A stretch of DNA of 64,000 nt from Nonomuraea angiospora (GCF_014873145.1 NZ_JADBEK010000001.1:7440001-7504000), one strand, 5' to 3'. Counted from the stretch's first letter, positions 54,070-63,232 are shown. Notes: generated from the letters alone by a model not told the origin. A program made the numbers and translations.

Positions 54070-55263
54070 TCAGCCAGCGGCGGTGACCTCCAGCGACCGC
54101 AGCCCTCTGATGACGTAGCCGGGCTTCCAGCTCGGCTCCTCCCGCAGTTCGAGCTTGGCCGCCCGGTCCAGGAGGGCGCCGTACGACTCCATGAGCTCGA
54201 TGCGGGCCAGCGGCGCGCCCAGGCAGAAGTGGATCCCGGCCCCGAACGAGATGTGCGGATTGTCGGCCCGCCCCACGTCGAGCCGGTCGGGGTCCTCGAA
54301 GACCGCCGGGTCGCGGTTGGCCGAGCCGAACAGCAGCGCCACCTCCGAGCCGCGCGGGATCTCCACCCCGTGCACCTCGATGTCCTCCAGCACCCAGCGC
54401 TCGAACATCTGCAGCGGCGTGTCCCAGCGCATCACCTCCTCGACGGCCGTGGGCAGCAGCGAACGGTCCTCGCGCAGCCGTGCCAGTTCGGAGGGATTGC
54501 GGAACAGGGCCCACCAGCCGTTGCCCGTCACGTTCACGGTGGCCTCGTGGCCGGCGTTGAGCAGCAGCACGCACGTGCCTACCAGCTCGTCCTCGGTCAG
54601 CTCGTCGATCTGCGCGAGCGCGCTGATCAGGTCGTCGCCGGGGGCCCGGCGGCGCTGCGCGGCCAGGGTCTTGAGGTAGCCGGCGAACTCCGACGCCGCC
54701 CGTACCGCCGTGTGCTGGGCCTCAAGGCTCGGGTTGAGCTCGTACATGCCGCAGATCTCCGCCGACCAGGGGCGCAGCAGGTGGCGGTCGGCGTGGGGGA
54801 TGCCGAGCATCTCCGCGATCACCGTCACCGGGAGCGGCTCGGCGACCTCGGCGAGCAGGTCGCCGCCGCCCTTCTCCACGAACGCGTCCACCAGGCCCGC
54901 GGCGATGGCGCGCACCCGGGGACGCAGTGACTCGACCATGCGCGGCGTGAACGCCTTGGAGACCAGCCGGCGCAGCCTGGTGTGCACCGGCGGCTCCACG
55001 TCGAGCATGCCCGCCCTGATCACCCGCCAGAACGGGTCCTGGAACTCCGGCTCCGGCGGCCTGCCGAACTCCTCGTGGGTGGCCACGTGAAGGTAGGACC
55101 GCCCCAGGCGGCGGTCTCTGAGCAGGGCGTTCACGTCTGAATGACGTGAGATCAGCCACTGGTTCGTCGGCTCGAAGTAGCTGACCGGCGCCTCGCGCCT
55201 CAGCTCGTCGTACACCCGGTACGGGTGAGCCACGAAATCCGGATCCCAAGGGTCAAATCGCAC
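54070..55263 (-). CDS. Cytochrome P450 monooxygenase
   Basis: A 397-aa bacterial P450. The I-helix has NAGHEATVNVTG (the AGHEAT form; a Gly-His-Glu-Ala-Thr oxygen-activation site), the K-helix ExxR is EEVMRW, and the haem loop is FGAGIHFCLGAPLAR with axial C347. No dedicated ferredoxin or reductase is adjacent. GTG 55263 starts nine bases after the TerC stop, so the two genes are probably one transcript. The substrate is unknown. Confidence 0.92.
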   Translation of the reverse strand: MRFDPWDPDFVAHPYRVYDELRREAPVSYFEPTNQWLISRHSDVNALLRDRRLGRSYLHVATHEEFGRPPEPEFQDPFWRVIRAGMLDVEPPVHTRLRRLVSKAFTPRMVESLRPRVRAIAAGLVDAFVEKGGGDLLAEVAEPLPVTVIAEMLGIPHADRHLLRPWSAEICGMYELNPSLEAQHTAVRAASEFAGYLKTLAAQRRRAPGDDLISALAQIDELTEDELVGTCVLLLNAGHEATVNVTGNGWWALFRNPSELARLREDRSLLPTAVEEVMRWDTPLQMFERWVLEDIEVHGVEIPRGSEVALLFGSANRDPAVFEDPDRLDVGRADNPHISFGAGIHFCLGAPLARIELMESYGALLDRAAKLELREEPSWKPGYVIRGLRSLEVTAAG

Positions 55264-55272
55264 TATTTCATC

Positions 55273-56010
55273 TTAAGGAGCGGGTTCCTCCTGTGTCGCC
55301 GTTCGCTTGCCCCGCGCCCGGATGTTCAGCAGCTCCACGACGAGCGAGAACGCCATCGCGAAGTAGATGTAGCCCTTGGGGATGTGCTGGCCGAAGCCCT
55401 CGGCGATGAGCACCACACCGATCAGCACCAGGAACGCCAGCGCCAGCATCTTGATGCTCGGGTGCCGGTCCACGAACCTGCTGATCGGGCCCGAGGCGAA
55501 GAGCATCACCAGCACCGCCACCACGACCGCCGCGATCATCACGCCGAGCTCGTCGACCATGCCGACGGCGGTGATGACGGAGTCGAGCGAGAACACGATG
55601 TCCAGCACCATGATCTGGACGATCACCGCGGCGAAGGAGGCCGCCGCGGCCTTCTTGCCGTCCTTGCCCACGGGGCCGTCCATGCTGTGGCCGATCTCGG
55701 TGACGCTCTTGCCCAGCAGGAACAGGCCACCGAGCAGCAGGATCAGGTCGCGTCCCGATATTTCGTGACCGAAGACGGCGAACAGCGGCTCGGTGAGCTG
55801 CACCACCCACGACAGGGCGAGCAGCAGGAGCAGCCGGGTGATCAGGGCCGCGCCCAGCCCCAGCACCCGGGCTCTGTCCCGTTGTTCGGGAGGTAGTTTC
55901 CCGGCCAGGATGGAGATGAAGATGATGTTGTCGATCCCCAGCACGATCTCCAGGGCGACGAGGGTGAAGAAACCGATCCATATCTGTGGGTCGGTCACCC
56001 AGTCCAACAT
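55273..56010 (-). CDS. TerC family integral membrane protein
   Basis: A 245-aa TerC-type protein with about seven membrane segments. The signature LEIVLGIDNIIFISILAGKLP opens the protein; a second acidic motif, DIVFSLDSVITAVGMV, and the KGYIYFAMAFSLVVELLNI end are typical. TerC proteins have been linked to metal (Mn) export at the time of protein secretion and to tellurite resistance. ATG 56010 has GGAGGTG upstream. The SAM-IV leader of the divergent gene begins 113 bases away. Confidence 0.9.
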   Translation of the reverse strand: MLDWVTDPQIWIGFFTLVALEIVLGIDNIIFISILAGKLPPEQRDRARVLGLGAALITRLLLLLALSWVVQLTEPLFAVFGHEISGRDLILLLGGLFLLGKSVTEIGHSMDGPVGKDGKKAAAASFAAVIVQIMVLDIVFSLDSVITAVGMVDELGVMIAAVVVAVLVMLFASGPISRFVDRHPSIKMLALAFLVLIGVVLIAEGFGQHIPKGYIYFAMAFSLVVELLNIRARGKRTATQEEPAP

Positions 56011-56081
56011 TTACGCACCTCCATGACACATGAGCGGGATTTCCGGTAGCAACGAGCCAGGTGCCGGATAAGTTCACCGAC

Positions 56082-56112
56082 TTGCGATCGAGGGAGGGGA
56101 TTGGGTTATAGT
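56082..56112 (+). promoter_or_regulatory. Promoter of the SAM-IV-controlled gene
   Basis: TTGCGA (56082-56087) and TATAGT (56107-56112) are separated by 19 bases. Transcription would start about at 56119, a few bases before the riboswitch. Confidence 0.55.
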
Positions 56113-56122
56113 CTCCGCCGTA

Positions 56123-56236
56123 GGTCATGAGTGCCAGCGACAAGCCCCGGCTAGCTGGCCGGCAACCCTCGCGTCCGCGGCGGGGTGCCCCGGGTGAAGA
56201 CCTGGTCCGTCACGAGGCGTGGCGGGCAAGCGCGGG
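56123..56236 (+). promoter_or_regulatory. SAM-IV riboswitch
   Basis: The sequence shows the SAM-IV pattern: GGTCATGAGTGCCAGCG, CAAGCCCCGGCTAGCTGGCC, GGCAACCCTC, GCGGCGGGGTGCCCCGGGTGA, AGACC, and a 3' CGGGCAAGCGCGG element. P1 pairs GGTC with GACC. A hairpin CAGGGGTC-CGAT-GACCCTG (56252-56270) then abuts the AGGGAG ribosome site, which suggests translational control. Binding of SAM should lower expression of the aminotransferase gene. Confidence 0.88.
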
Positions 56237-56283
56237 CTCCGTGGCTGCTTCCAGGGGTCCGATGACCCTGAGGGAGATGTGCC

Positions 56284-57570
56284 GTGTCCACGTTGACGAT
56301 CTTCAGCTCCGTTCCCGCTCGCGCCGCCGAGGCGGTTCCGGTCGCCCCGAGCAGGCCGATCCCCGCCGTGCTCGGGGCCGATCTCGAGGTGCCGGTCAAG
56401 GGTGGCAGGCTCGTCGGCTACGCCAACCTCGACTACGCCGCCAGCGCCCCCTGTCTCGAGCCGGTCAGCGCCGCCGTGACCGCCGCGCTCCCGGCCTACT
56501 CCAGCGTCCACCGGGGCGCGGGCTACGCCTCGCAGCTCACCACCGCCCGCTACGAGCAGGCCCGCCACACGGTCCGGGCGTTCGTCGGGGCCCGCCCGGA
56601 CGACGCCGTGATCTTCACCCGCAACACCACCGACGGCACGAACCTCCTGGCCCGCTGCCTGCCCGCCGGCACCACCACCGTCGTCTTCGACACCGAGCAC
56701 CACGCCTCCCTCCTGCCCTGGCCCAAGTCCGTACGGCTGGCGCCGCCCGCCTTCCCCGGCGAGGCCGTCCGCGCCGCCGACGAGGCCCTGGCCGGCATCG
56801 ACGGCCCCAAGCTGCTCGTGGTCACCGCCGCCTCCAACGTCACCGGCGAGCTGTGGCCCATCGCCGCCCTGGCCCACGTCGCCCACCGGCACGGCGCCCG
56901 CATCCTGGTGGACGCCGCCCAGCTCGTACCGCACCGGCGGCTCAACCTGACCGCGCTCGACCTGGACTACGTGGCCTTCTCCGGGCACAAGCTGTACGCG
57001 CCGTTCGGCGCGGGGGCGCTGGTCGGGCGGCGCGACTGGCTCGCGGAGGGCGAGCCGTACCTCAAGGGCGGCGGCGCGGTGCGCTCCGTGGGCGACGACA
57101 CCGAGTGGCACGACGACCCCGAGCCGCGGCACGAGGCGGGCACCCCGAACGTGCTGGGCGCCATCGCCCTGGCCGCCGCCTGCGACGCGCTCACGGCCAC
57201 CGGCTGGACCGCGCTGGTGCGTGAGGAGGAGCGGCTGATCGCGCGGCTGCGGTCGGGGCTGGCCTCGATCGAGGGCGTACGGGAGCTGTCGCTGTGGGGG
57301 GACGACCACCCGCGCGTCGGCATCGTGTCGTTCACCGTGGACGGCTACTCGGCCCGCGAGGTGGCCGAGGTGCTGTCCAGCGAGTACGGCATCGGGGTGC
57401 GTGACGGCAAGTTCTGCGCGCACCCGTTCGTCCGGCACCTGTTGGGTGAGACCGACGGCGGATGTGAGGACGGCACCGCTTCCGCGGTGCGGGCCTCCAT
57501 CGGCATCGGCTCCACGCAGGAGCACGTGGACCGGCTGGTCGAGGCCGTGCGCGACCTCGTCAACCGCTGA
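56284..57570 (+). CDS. Class V aminotransferase / cysteine desulfurase-like enzyme
   Basis: A 428-aa PLP enzyme. The Schiff-base lysine is K236 (YVAFSGHKLYAPFGAG), the cofactor Asp is in ILVDAAQLVPH, and DTEHHASLLPW and RNTTDGTNLLA are class V signatures. A Cys sits in the active-site loop DGKFCAHPFVRHLLG, corresponding to the catalytic cysteine region of SufS/IscS (CAxP). It is therefore probably a desulfurase or lyase in sulfur metabolism. A SAM-IV riboswitch in its leader supports a link to methionine/SAM supply. GTG 56284 is the start; the first 30 residues are a non-conserved extension. Confidence 0.87.
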   Translation: MSTLTIFSSVPARAAEAVPVAPSRPIPAVLGADLEVPVKGGRLVGYANLDYAASAPCLEPVSAAVTAALPAYSSVHRGAGYASQLTTARYEQARHTVRAFVGARPDDAVIFTRNTTDGTNLLARCLPAGTTTVVFDTEHHASLLPWPKSVRLAPPAFPGEAVRAADEALAGIDGPKLLVVTAASNVTGELWPIAALAHVAHRHGARILVDAAQLVPHRRLNLTALDLDYVAFSGHKLYAPFGAGALVGRRDWLAEGEPYLKGGGAVRSVGDDTEWHDDPEPRHEAGTPNVLGAIALAAACDALTATGWTALVREEERLIARLRSGLASIEGVRELSLWGDDHPRVGIVSFTVDGYSAREVAEVLSSEYGIGVRDGKFCAHPFVRHLLGETDGGCEDGTASAVRASIGIGSTQEHVDRLVEAVRDLVNR

Positions 57571-57578
57571 GTGAGCCG

Positions 57579-58238
57579 CTAGACGGCGTCGGAGCGGTTC
57601 GGCGGCTTGCGGTGCGGCGGCGGCTCGTCGGAGACCAGGGCGTCGATGTCCCTCATGTCGTCGTCGTTGACCCCGCCGGCCCGGTGCTCGGTCGGCTGCC
57701 TGGGCACCCGAGGCGCCTCGGCGGACGTCGCGGGCGTCGCGGGGCCGGCGGGCCTGGTCGTGACGTTCGACGGCTCAGGACGCTGTGGCTGCGCGGCGTG
57801 CTCCTCCTCGGCGGCCCGGCGTGCCGAGCGCCGGCGGAACATCGCGGCGAAGATCCCGTCGATCCCGATCCGGCCACCCCCCAGCGCCAGGAACAGCAGG
57901 CCCAGTGCCCCGAGCGCGCCGGGCAGCTCCCAGCCTCCGGCGCTGGACAGCACCCCGTGCCCCGCGTGCACGTACGTGATGGCGCCCAGCATGTTGATCA
58001 GCAACAGCAGCCCCACGAGGCGCACCAGCAGGCCCAGGATCAGGAAAATGCCGCCCGCGGTCTCCACGACGGTCGCGAACGCGGCGGCGAGCTCCGGCAT
58101 CGGGATCCCCATCCCCTTGAACGCCTGCCCCGTGGCCGCGAGGCCGCCCTGCCACTTCTGCGAGCCGTGCGCCACGAGGACCACTCCGGTCACCAGCCGT
58201 GCGATCAGCGTCGCGACATCAAACACAACTCTCTTCAT
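57579..58238 (-). CDS. DoxX family membrane protein
   Basis: A 219-aa protein with four membrane segments in residues 8-130 (IARLVTGVVLVAHGSQK, AAAFATVVETAGGIFLILGLLVRLVGLLLLINM, in parts, and GALGALGLLFLALGG). The DoxX signature RLVTGVVLVAHGSQKWQGG is at the N-terminus. The C-terminal 85 residues are a Pro/Arg/acidic disordered cytoplasmic tail. DoxX proteins are linked to redox and quinone functions, but this one is not characterised. It converges on the aminotransferase gene with a gap of eight bases. Confidence 0.88.
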   Translation of the reverse strand: MKRVVFDVATLIARLVTGVVLVAHGSQKWQGGLAATGQAFKGMGIPMPELAAAFATVVETAGGIFLILGLLVRLVGLLLLINMLGAITYVHAGHGVLSSAGGWELPGALGALGLLFLALGGGRIGIDGIFAAMFRRRSARRAAEEEHAAQPQRPEPSNVTTRPAGPATPATSAEAPRVPRQPTEHRAGGVNDDDMRDIDALVSDEPPPHRKPPNRSDAV

Positions 58239-58360
58239 GGTGTTATCTCCCCCCGTTCCTGGTATTCCTCCCCGTGTCCGAGTTAGGGATGCGTTTGCGT
58301 ACCATTCCTTGACCCGCCCCCGCCCTGGATCATCAACCGGGGCGGTGGCAGCATTGCCAT

Positions 58361-59506
58361 ATGACGGAACGTGTGGTCGGGATCGGCGCGGGTGCGAAAG
58401 AGCTGGCCACCGAGGACATGATCCTCAACATCGGCCCGCAGCACCCGTCGACCCACGGGGTGCTCCGGCTCAGGCTGACCCTCGACGGCGAACGCATCAC
58501 CGCCGCCGAGCCGATCATCGGCTACATGCACAGGGGCGCGGAGAAGCTGTTCGAGGTCCGCGACTACCGTCAGATCATCATGCTGGCCAACAGGCACGAC
58601 TGGCTGTCGGGGTTCGCGAACGAGCTGGGCGTGGTGCTGGCCGCCGAACGCCTGCTCGGCATGGAGCCCCCGGTCCGGGCCGTGTGGGCGCGCACGCTGC
58701 TGGCCGAGCTCAACCGGGTGCTCAACCACCTGATGTTCCTCGGCTCCTATCCCCTGGAGCTCGGCGCGATCACGCCGCTGTTCTACTCGTTCAACGAGCG
58801 CGAGCGCATCCAGGCGGTCATGGAGGAGATCTCCGGCGGACGCATGCACTACATGTTCAACCGGGTCGGCGGCCTCAAGGAGGACCTGCCGCTCGGCTGG
58901 CTCGACCGGGTGTCGGAGGCCGTCGCGGAGACCCGCCGCCGCGTGCCCGACATCGAGAACCTCATCCTGCACAACGAGATCTTCATCGCCCGCACCAAGG
59001 GCGTCGGCGTGCTCTCCCGCGAGCAGATCACGCAGTACGGCGTCAGCGGCCCCATCGCCAGGGCCTCCGGCGTGGACTTCGACCTGCGCCGCGACGACCC
59101 GTATCTCGCCTACCCCGAGCTGCCCGTGAAGGTCGTCACGCGGCAGGCCGGCGACTGCCACTCGCGGTTCGAGGTGCTGTTCGACCAGCTCAAGGTCTCG
59201 CTCGACCTGGCCGACGCCTGCGTCTCGCGGCTGCGCTCGCTGCCTCCCGGGCCGATCAACCAGCGCCTGCCGAAGGTGCTCAAGGTGCCGGAGGGCCACA
59301 CGTACGCGTGGACCGAGAACCCCCTCGGCATCAACGGCTACTACCTGGTCTCCAAGGGAGACAAGACCCCGTGGCGGCTCAAGCTGCGCTCGGCCTCCTA
59401 CAGCAACGTCCAGGTGCTGCGGGAGATGCTGCCCGGCCACCTGGTCGCCGACATGGTGGCCATCCTCGGCTCGATGTTCTTCGTCGTGGGTGACATCGAC
59501 AAGTGA
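58361..59506 (+). CDS. nuoD: Stand-alone NuoD-type NADH-quinone oxidoreductase subunit
   Basis: A 381-aa complex I 49-kDa-type subunit. It has [41 protein letters not shown], the RIG-like [11 protein letters not shown], and the C-terminal [17 protein letters not shown]. The protein is slightly shorter than the usual about 420 aa. No other nuo genes lie nearby, so this is a second, isolated copy, as in streptomycetes with nuoD2. It may replace the subunit in a variant complex or serve a hydrogenase-like partner. It overlaps the acyltransferase gene (GTGA). Confidence 0.93.
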   Translation: MTERVVGIGAGAKELATEDMILNIGPQHPSTHGVLRLRLTLDGERITAAEPIIGYMHRGAEKLFEVRDYRQIIMLANRHDWLSGFANELGVVLAAERLLGMEPPVRAVWARTLLAELNRVLNHLMFLGSYPLELGAITPLFYSFNERERIQAVMEEISGGRMHYMFNRVGGLKEDLPLGWLDRVSEAVAETRRRVPDIENLILHNEIFIARTKGVGVLSREQITQYGVSGPIARASGVDFDLRRDDPYLAYPELPVKVVTRQAGDCHSRFEVLFDQLKVSLDLADACVSRLRSLPPGPINQRLPKVLKVPEGHTYAWTENPLGINGYYLVSKGDKTPWRLKLRSASYSNVQVLREMLPGHLVADMVAILGSMFFVVGDIDK

Positions 59507-60570
59507 AAGCCGAGCGCGACAAGTACGTCGACTGGCTCCGCGCCCTGAGCCTGTGCGTCGTGGTGGTCTGGCACTGGGCGTTCACCATCCTGGAGTGGAA
59601 GCCGAGCGGCCCCGAGCCCACCAGCCCGCTGGGCTTCACCTCGGGGCTGTGGATCCTGACCTGGCTGCTTCAGGTGCTGCCGCTGTTCTTCTACGTGGGC
59701 GGCCACGTGCACCTGCTGTCCTGGGAGCGGGCCAGGGCCCGCGGCGTCGGCATCGGCTCGTTCGTATGGCGGCGCATCCGCGCGCTGGCCTTACCCGCCC
59801 TGTTCCTGTCCGGGGTGTGGATCGCCATCGGGGCGGTCGTGACGTACACGTTCCAGGTCGACTGGATGTGGCGGGTGGTGCTGCTCGTGCTCAGCCCGCT
59901 GTGGTTCCTGGGCGTCTACCTCGTGCTGATCGCGCTGCTGCCCGTGGCGCTCTGGCTGCACCGCCGCTACGACGTGCTGGCGCTGATCTGGCTCGGCGGC
60001 GCGGCGCTGGTGGTGGACGTGGTGCGCTTCCGGTACGGGGTCGACTGGGTGGGCTGGCTCAACATGATCATCGTCTGGGGGCTCGCCCACCAGGCCGGGT
60101 TCTTCTACGACCGGATCGTCATCCTGCCCAGGCGCTATGACGTCGCGGTGCTCTGGACGGGGCTGTTCGCCCTGTTCGGCCTGGTCTACTCGGGCATCTA
60201 CCCGGGCTCGATGGTGGGCGTGCCGGGCGACAAGTGGTCGAACATGGCGCCGCCCACGTTCGTGATCGTCGCCCTGCTGCTGTTCCAGGTCGGGCTGGTG
60301 GAGGTGCTGCGGCCGTCGATGGAGCGGGTGCTGGAGCGTCCGGGCTGGCGGCGGGTGAACGAGTTCATCAACCGGTACTCGCTGCCGCTCTTCCTCTTCC
60401 ACACGACCGGGATGGCCATCGCGCTGGGCCTGTCGTGGTGGCTCTTCGGCTCCCTGGGCACCGAGATCCCGCCGGACCTGAAATGGTGGCTGGAGCGCCC
60501 GATCGCCATCATCGGCCCGCTGATCTGCACCGCCCCGGTCATCTATCTGTTCGGGCGTCGCCGCGTTTAG
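59503..60570 (+). CDS. Membrane acyltransferase (acyltransferase 3 family)
   Basis: A 355-aa polytopic protein with about ten membrane segments. The acyltransferase 3 signature is [24 protein letters not shown], in parts, with the conserved His in VVWHW, and [12 protein letters not shown] and the late [10 protein letters not shown] with another His. The family moves acyl groups across or at the membrane to modify surface sugars or lipids. GTG 59503 overlaps the nuoD stop, so it is translationally coupled to it, an unusual pairing. Its stop overlaps the DUF3180 stop by four bases on the other strand. Confidence 0.88.
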   Translation: MKAERDKYVDWLRALSLCVVVVWHWAFTILEWKPSGPEPTSPLGFTSGLWILTWLLQVLPLFFYVGGHVHLLSWERARARGVGIGSFVWRRIRALALPALFLSGVWIAIGAVVTYTFQVDWMWRVVLLVLSPLWFLGVYLVLIALLPVALWLHRRYDVLALIWLGGAALVVDVVRFRYGVDWVGWLNMIIVWGLAHQAGFFYDRIVILPRRYDVAVLWTGLFALFGLVYSGIYPGSMVGVPGDKWSNMAPPTFVIVALLLFQVGLVEVLRPSMERVLERPGWRRVNEFINRYSLPLFLFHTTGMAIALGLSWWLFGSLGTEIPPDLKWWLERPIAIIGPLICTAPVIYLFGRRRV

Positions 60571-61022
60571 TCTGGTTTGTGCTCGTCCTTGTCCTTGGGG
60601 ATCCGGCAGGCGTGCTCCAGGTAGAGGGCGGCGCAGATCAGCACCACGCAGGACACGAACGACCCCGCCGCGACGAAGAACTCCGCCCGCGGCGTCTCCC
60701 GGTCCAGGATCTGCACCGTGTAGAGCGCGAAGCCGGCGAACAGCCCGCCGAACACCGCCCCCGCGTACGCCGACGCCTTGGCCAGCGCGGCCAGCCGGGC
60801 CACCGACAGCGGCTCCACCGGCTTGGTGTCCGGTTTCCTGGCGATCCTGGCCTTGGTCACCCAGGCGCTGTAACCCTCACCGATGGCCAGCAGCAGCACG
60901 GTCGGGATCGCCGTCCACGGCATCAGGGGCAGGTCGGAGTAGAAGGGCCTGACCGCCGCCCACGTGATCAGCGCGACGACGGCGATGATGCCGACCAGGG
61001 GGCCCGGATGGGTCGGCCTCAA
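60567..61022 (-). CDS. DUF3180 family membrane protein
   Basis: A 151-aa protein with four membrane segments (GPLVGIIAVVALITWAAV, MPWTAIPTVLLLAIGEGYSAW, YAGAVFGGLFAGFALYTV, FVAAGSFVSCVVLICAAL) and a charged tail. DUF3180 occurs in actinobacteria as the last gene of the ftsH-fol operon. The start overlaps the folK stop. Its function is unknown; co-transcription with folate genes is conserved. Confidence 0.9.
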   Translation of the reverse strand: MRPTHPGPLVGIIAVVALITWAAVRPFYSDLPLMPWTAIPTVLLLAIGEGYSAWVTKARIARKPDTKPVEPLSVARLAALAKASAYAGAVFGGLFAGFALYTVQILDRETPRAEFFVAAGSFVSCVVLICAALYLEHACRIPKDKDEHKPD

Positions 61023-61522
61023 TCGGGCCTCTGCAGCTTCAGGTCGTCGCGCAGGCGTACGCCCTGCTGGTCGAGCGCCGCCAGCAGCTCCGTCACCCGG
61101 CCGCGCCCGGGCACCACCGCGTCAGGGTCGGCCTGCGCCCACGGCACGAGCACGAACGCGCGCTCGTGCGCGAGCGGATGCGGCAGCGTCAGCTCCGGCT
61201 CCTCGCAGACCGTGTCACCCACCACGATCAGGTCGACGTCGAGCGTGCGCGGCCCCCAGCGCTCGGCGCGCACCCGCCCGAAGGCGTTCTCCACGCTCTG
61301 TGCCCGTTCCAGGAGCGTGCGCGGCTGCAGGGTGGTCTCCGCGATCACTATCGCGTTGAGATAAGGCTTCTGTCCCGGTGGACCGCCCACAGGGTCGGTC
61401 TCGTAGACCGGCGACGCCTGGACGAACTCCAGCCCCGGGGCGTCGAACAGGGTGTCCACGGCACCTTGCAACGTCTGGAACCGGGGCCCCAGGTTGCTGC
61501 CGAGAGCGAGGACGACTTTCAT
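61019..61522 (-). CDS. folK: 2-amino-4-hydroxy-6-hydroxymethyldihydropteridine pyrophosphokinase
   Basis: A 167-aa HPPK that transfers pyrophosphate from ATP to the pterin alcohol in folate synthesis. The motifs are VVLALGSNLGPRFQTLQGAVD, FGRVRAERWGPRTLDVDLIV (the ATP-binding R-W-G-P-R-x-L-D-D-hydrophobic signature) and LPHPLAHERAFVLVPW. ATG 61522 overlaps the folB stop (ATGA), and the stop overlaps the DUF3180 start. Confidence 0.96.
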   Translation of the reverse strand: MKVVLALGSNLGPRFQTLQGAVDTLFDAPGLEFVQASPVYETDPVGGPPGQKPYLNAIVIAETTLQPRTLLERAQSVENAFGRVRAERWGPRTLDVDLIVVGDTVCEEPELTLPHPLAHERAFVLVPWAQADPDAVVPGRGRVTELLAALDQQGVRLRDDLKLQRPD

Positions 61523-61884
61523 ACGCGGCTCCGCTCAATGGTCACGACCACGTCGTCGAACGGCAGCGGGATGGGCGCCGCCGGTTTGTGCACGCTCACC
61601 TCGACCTTGCGCACCAGCTCGCTGGCCAGGCAGACGTCGGCCAGCCGCTGCGCGAGCGTCTCTATCAAGGCGACCGGCTCGCCCTGCACGACCTCGACCA
61701 GCGCCTCGGCCAGCTCCCCGTAGTGGACGGTCTTGGTGAGGTCGTCGCCGGCCGCGGCCGGCGCGGTGTCGAGGAACAGCGTCGCGTCCACGACGAACTC
61801 CTGCCCGAGCTCCCGCTCGGCAGGGAGCACGCCGTGCCTCCCCCTGGCCCGCAGGCCCTTGAGAGCGATGCGATCAGGGCTCAA
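61519..61884 (-). CDS. folB: Dihydroneopterin aldolase
   Basis: A 121-aa aldolase that cleaves dihydroneopterin to the hydroxymethyl pterin. The sequence DRIALKGLRARGRHGVLPAERELGQEFVVDATLFLDT, in parts, VHYGELAEALVEVVQGEPVALIETLAQRLADVCL and VSVHKPAAPIPLPFDDV are standard. The start is TTG 61884 because GAGGAGGAAGG lies six bases upstream; an ATG nine codons earlier is weaker. The TTG lies ten bases inside the preceding gene, so translation is coupled. Confidence 0.94.
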   Translation of the reverse strand: MSPDRIALKGLRARGRHGVLPAERELGQEFVVDATLFLDTAPAAAGDDLTKTVHYGELAEALVEVVQGEPVALIETLAQRLADVCLASELVRKVEVSVHKPAAPIPLPFDDVVVTIERSRV

Positions 61885-62320
61885 GCTCGCCTTCCTCCTC
61901 CTCGTCGTCATCTCCCTGGAGCACCGGCGAACCGTGGTGCATCCACAGCCGCCAGCCCTGCGCGGTGCGGAGGTAGACGTTGCTGGCCACCACCTTGCCC
62001 GCGGCGAAGCTGGACTCACCCTCCTCGCCGGCGGTGAGGATGTTCTCGACGCAGGTGAGCACGGCCACATCGCCCAGCACGGTCGTGTCGACGTCGGTCA
62101 GCACGAACTGGATGTAGGTGGTGTTGGCCATGATCAGGGCCCACGACCGCAGCACCTCGGACCGGCCGCTGAGCAGGGTCCAGCCCGGGTGGACGCAGCT
62201 CACCTGGTCGTCGGCGGTGTCTTCGGCCCAGATCTCGGTCATCTTGTCGAGATCCGCGTTCTCGATCGCGGCGTAGAACTCCTGGTTGATCGTCTCGATC
62301 GCGACGGTGTCGACGCTCAT
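61874..62320 (-). CDS. NTF2/SnoaL-like protein within the folate operon
   Basis: A 148-aa cystatin/NTF2-fold protein (VDTVAIETINQEFYAAIENADLDKMTEIWAEDTADDQVSCVHPGWTLLSGRSEVLRSWALI, in parts; GWRLWMHHGSPVL near the end) with a very acidic C-terminus (DDDEEEEGELEP). The ATG at 62320 overlaps the folP stop. It lies between folP and folB, as in other actinobacteria. It has no assigned reaction; it may be a pterin-binding or enzyme-stabilising partner. The call is about the fold. Confidence 0.87.
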   Translation of the reverse strand: MSVDTVAIETINQEFYAAIENADLDKMTEIWAEDTADDQVSCVHPGWTLLSGRSEVLRSWALIMANTTYIQFVLTDVDTTVLGDVAVLTCVENILTAGEEGESSFAAGKVVASNVYLRTAQGWRLWMHHGSPVLQGDDDEEEEGELEP

Positions 62321-63174
62321 GTGTTGGCTCCGGCTCTCTTCCATGCGGCTGCCACGCGTACGGCATCGGCGTTGGGGCCCACCTCGTGGACGCGTACGCA
62401 CCAGGCGCCCGCCTGGGCGGCCAGCGCGGTCACGGCCAGCGTCGCGTCGTCGCTGCGGCTGAACGGCCGGGGTGCGCCGTCAGGACCTGCCAGCAACCGC
62501 CCGAGGAAACGCTTGCGCGACGCTCCGATGAGCAGTGGATAGCCCAGCTCGGCCAGCTGGGGGATCCCGGCCAGCAGCGCCCAGTTGTGCTCGGCGTTCT
62601 TGGCGAAGCCCAGGCCGGGGTCGAGCACGATCTGCTCCTCCGTGACGCCCTCGGCCAGGACCAGATCGACCCGCTTGCCGAGCTCCTCGCGGACCTCGGT
62701 GACCACGTCGGCGTAGACCGCGCGGCTTTCCATGTCATGGCTGTGGCCGCGCCAGTGCATCACGACGTACGGGACGCCGGTCGCGGCCACCACTCGCGGC
62801 ATCTCCGGGTCGGCGAGACCACCGCTCACGTCGTTGACCAGCCGCGCCCCCGCCTCGACCGCGGCCTTGGCCACCTCGGCCCGCATCGTGTCGACGCTGA
62901 CCGCCACTCCCTCGGCGTTGAGCGCCCTGATCACGGGGACGACCCTGGCCAGCTCCTCCTCCAGGGACACCCTGGCCGCGCCGGGGCGGGTGGACTCGCC
63001 ACCCACGTCGACCAGGTCGGCCCCCTCCTGAACCAGCTCAAGGCCATGCTGGATGGCGGCCGCCTCGTCGAACCACAAGCCGCCGTCGGAGAACGAATCG
63101 GGGGTCACATTGACCACACCCATGACGAGGCACCGATCCGCACCTCCCGGCACGCTGATGGGCACGCTAGTCAT
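62317..63174 (-). CDS. folP: Dihydropteroate synthase
   Basis: A 285-aa TIM-barrel synthase that couples p-aminobenzoate to the pterin; it is the sulfonamide target. Loop 1 is GVVNVTPDSFSDGGLW, loop 2 VGGESTRPGAARV, then VSVDTMRAEVAKAAV, LVNDVSGG, YVVMHWRGH, VLDPGLGFAKN, LLIGASRKRFLG and CVRVHEV. All substrate-binding motifs are intact. The start is 59 bases after the folE stop; the operon is otherwise tightly packed. Confidence 0.97.
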   Translation of the reverse strand: MTSVPISVPGGADRCLVMGVVNVTPDSFSDGGLWFDEAAAIQHGLELVQEGADLVDVGGESTRPGAARVSLEEELARVVPVIRALNAEGVAVSVDTMRAEVAKAAVEAGARLVNDVSGGLADPEMPRVVAATGVPYVVMHWRGHSHDMESRAVYADVVTEVREELGKRVDLVLAEGVTEEQIVLDPGLGFAKNAEHNWALLAGIPQLAELGYPLLIGASRKRFLGRLLAGPDGAPRPFSRSDDATLAVTALAAQAGAWCVRVHEVGPNADAVRVAAAWKRAGANT

Positions 63175-63232
63175 GGGCCAAGCCTAGGCGCTCCCCCACA
63201 CATGTTGACATCGTGGGTACCCCGTTCGGTCA

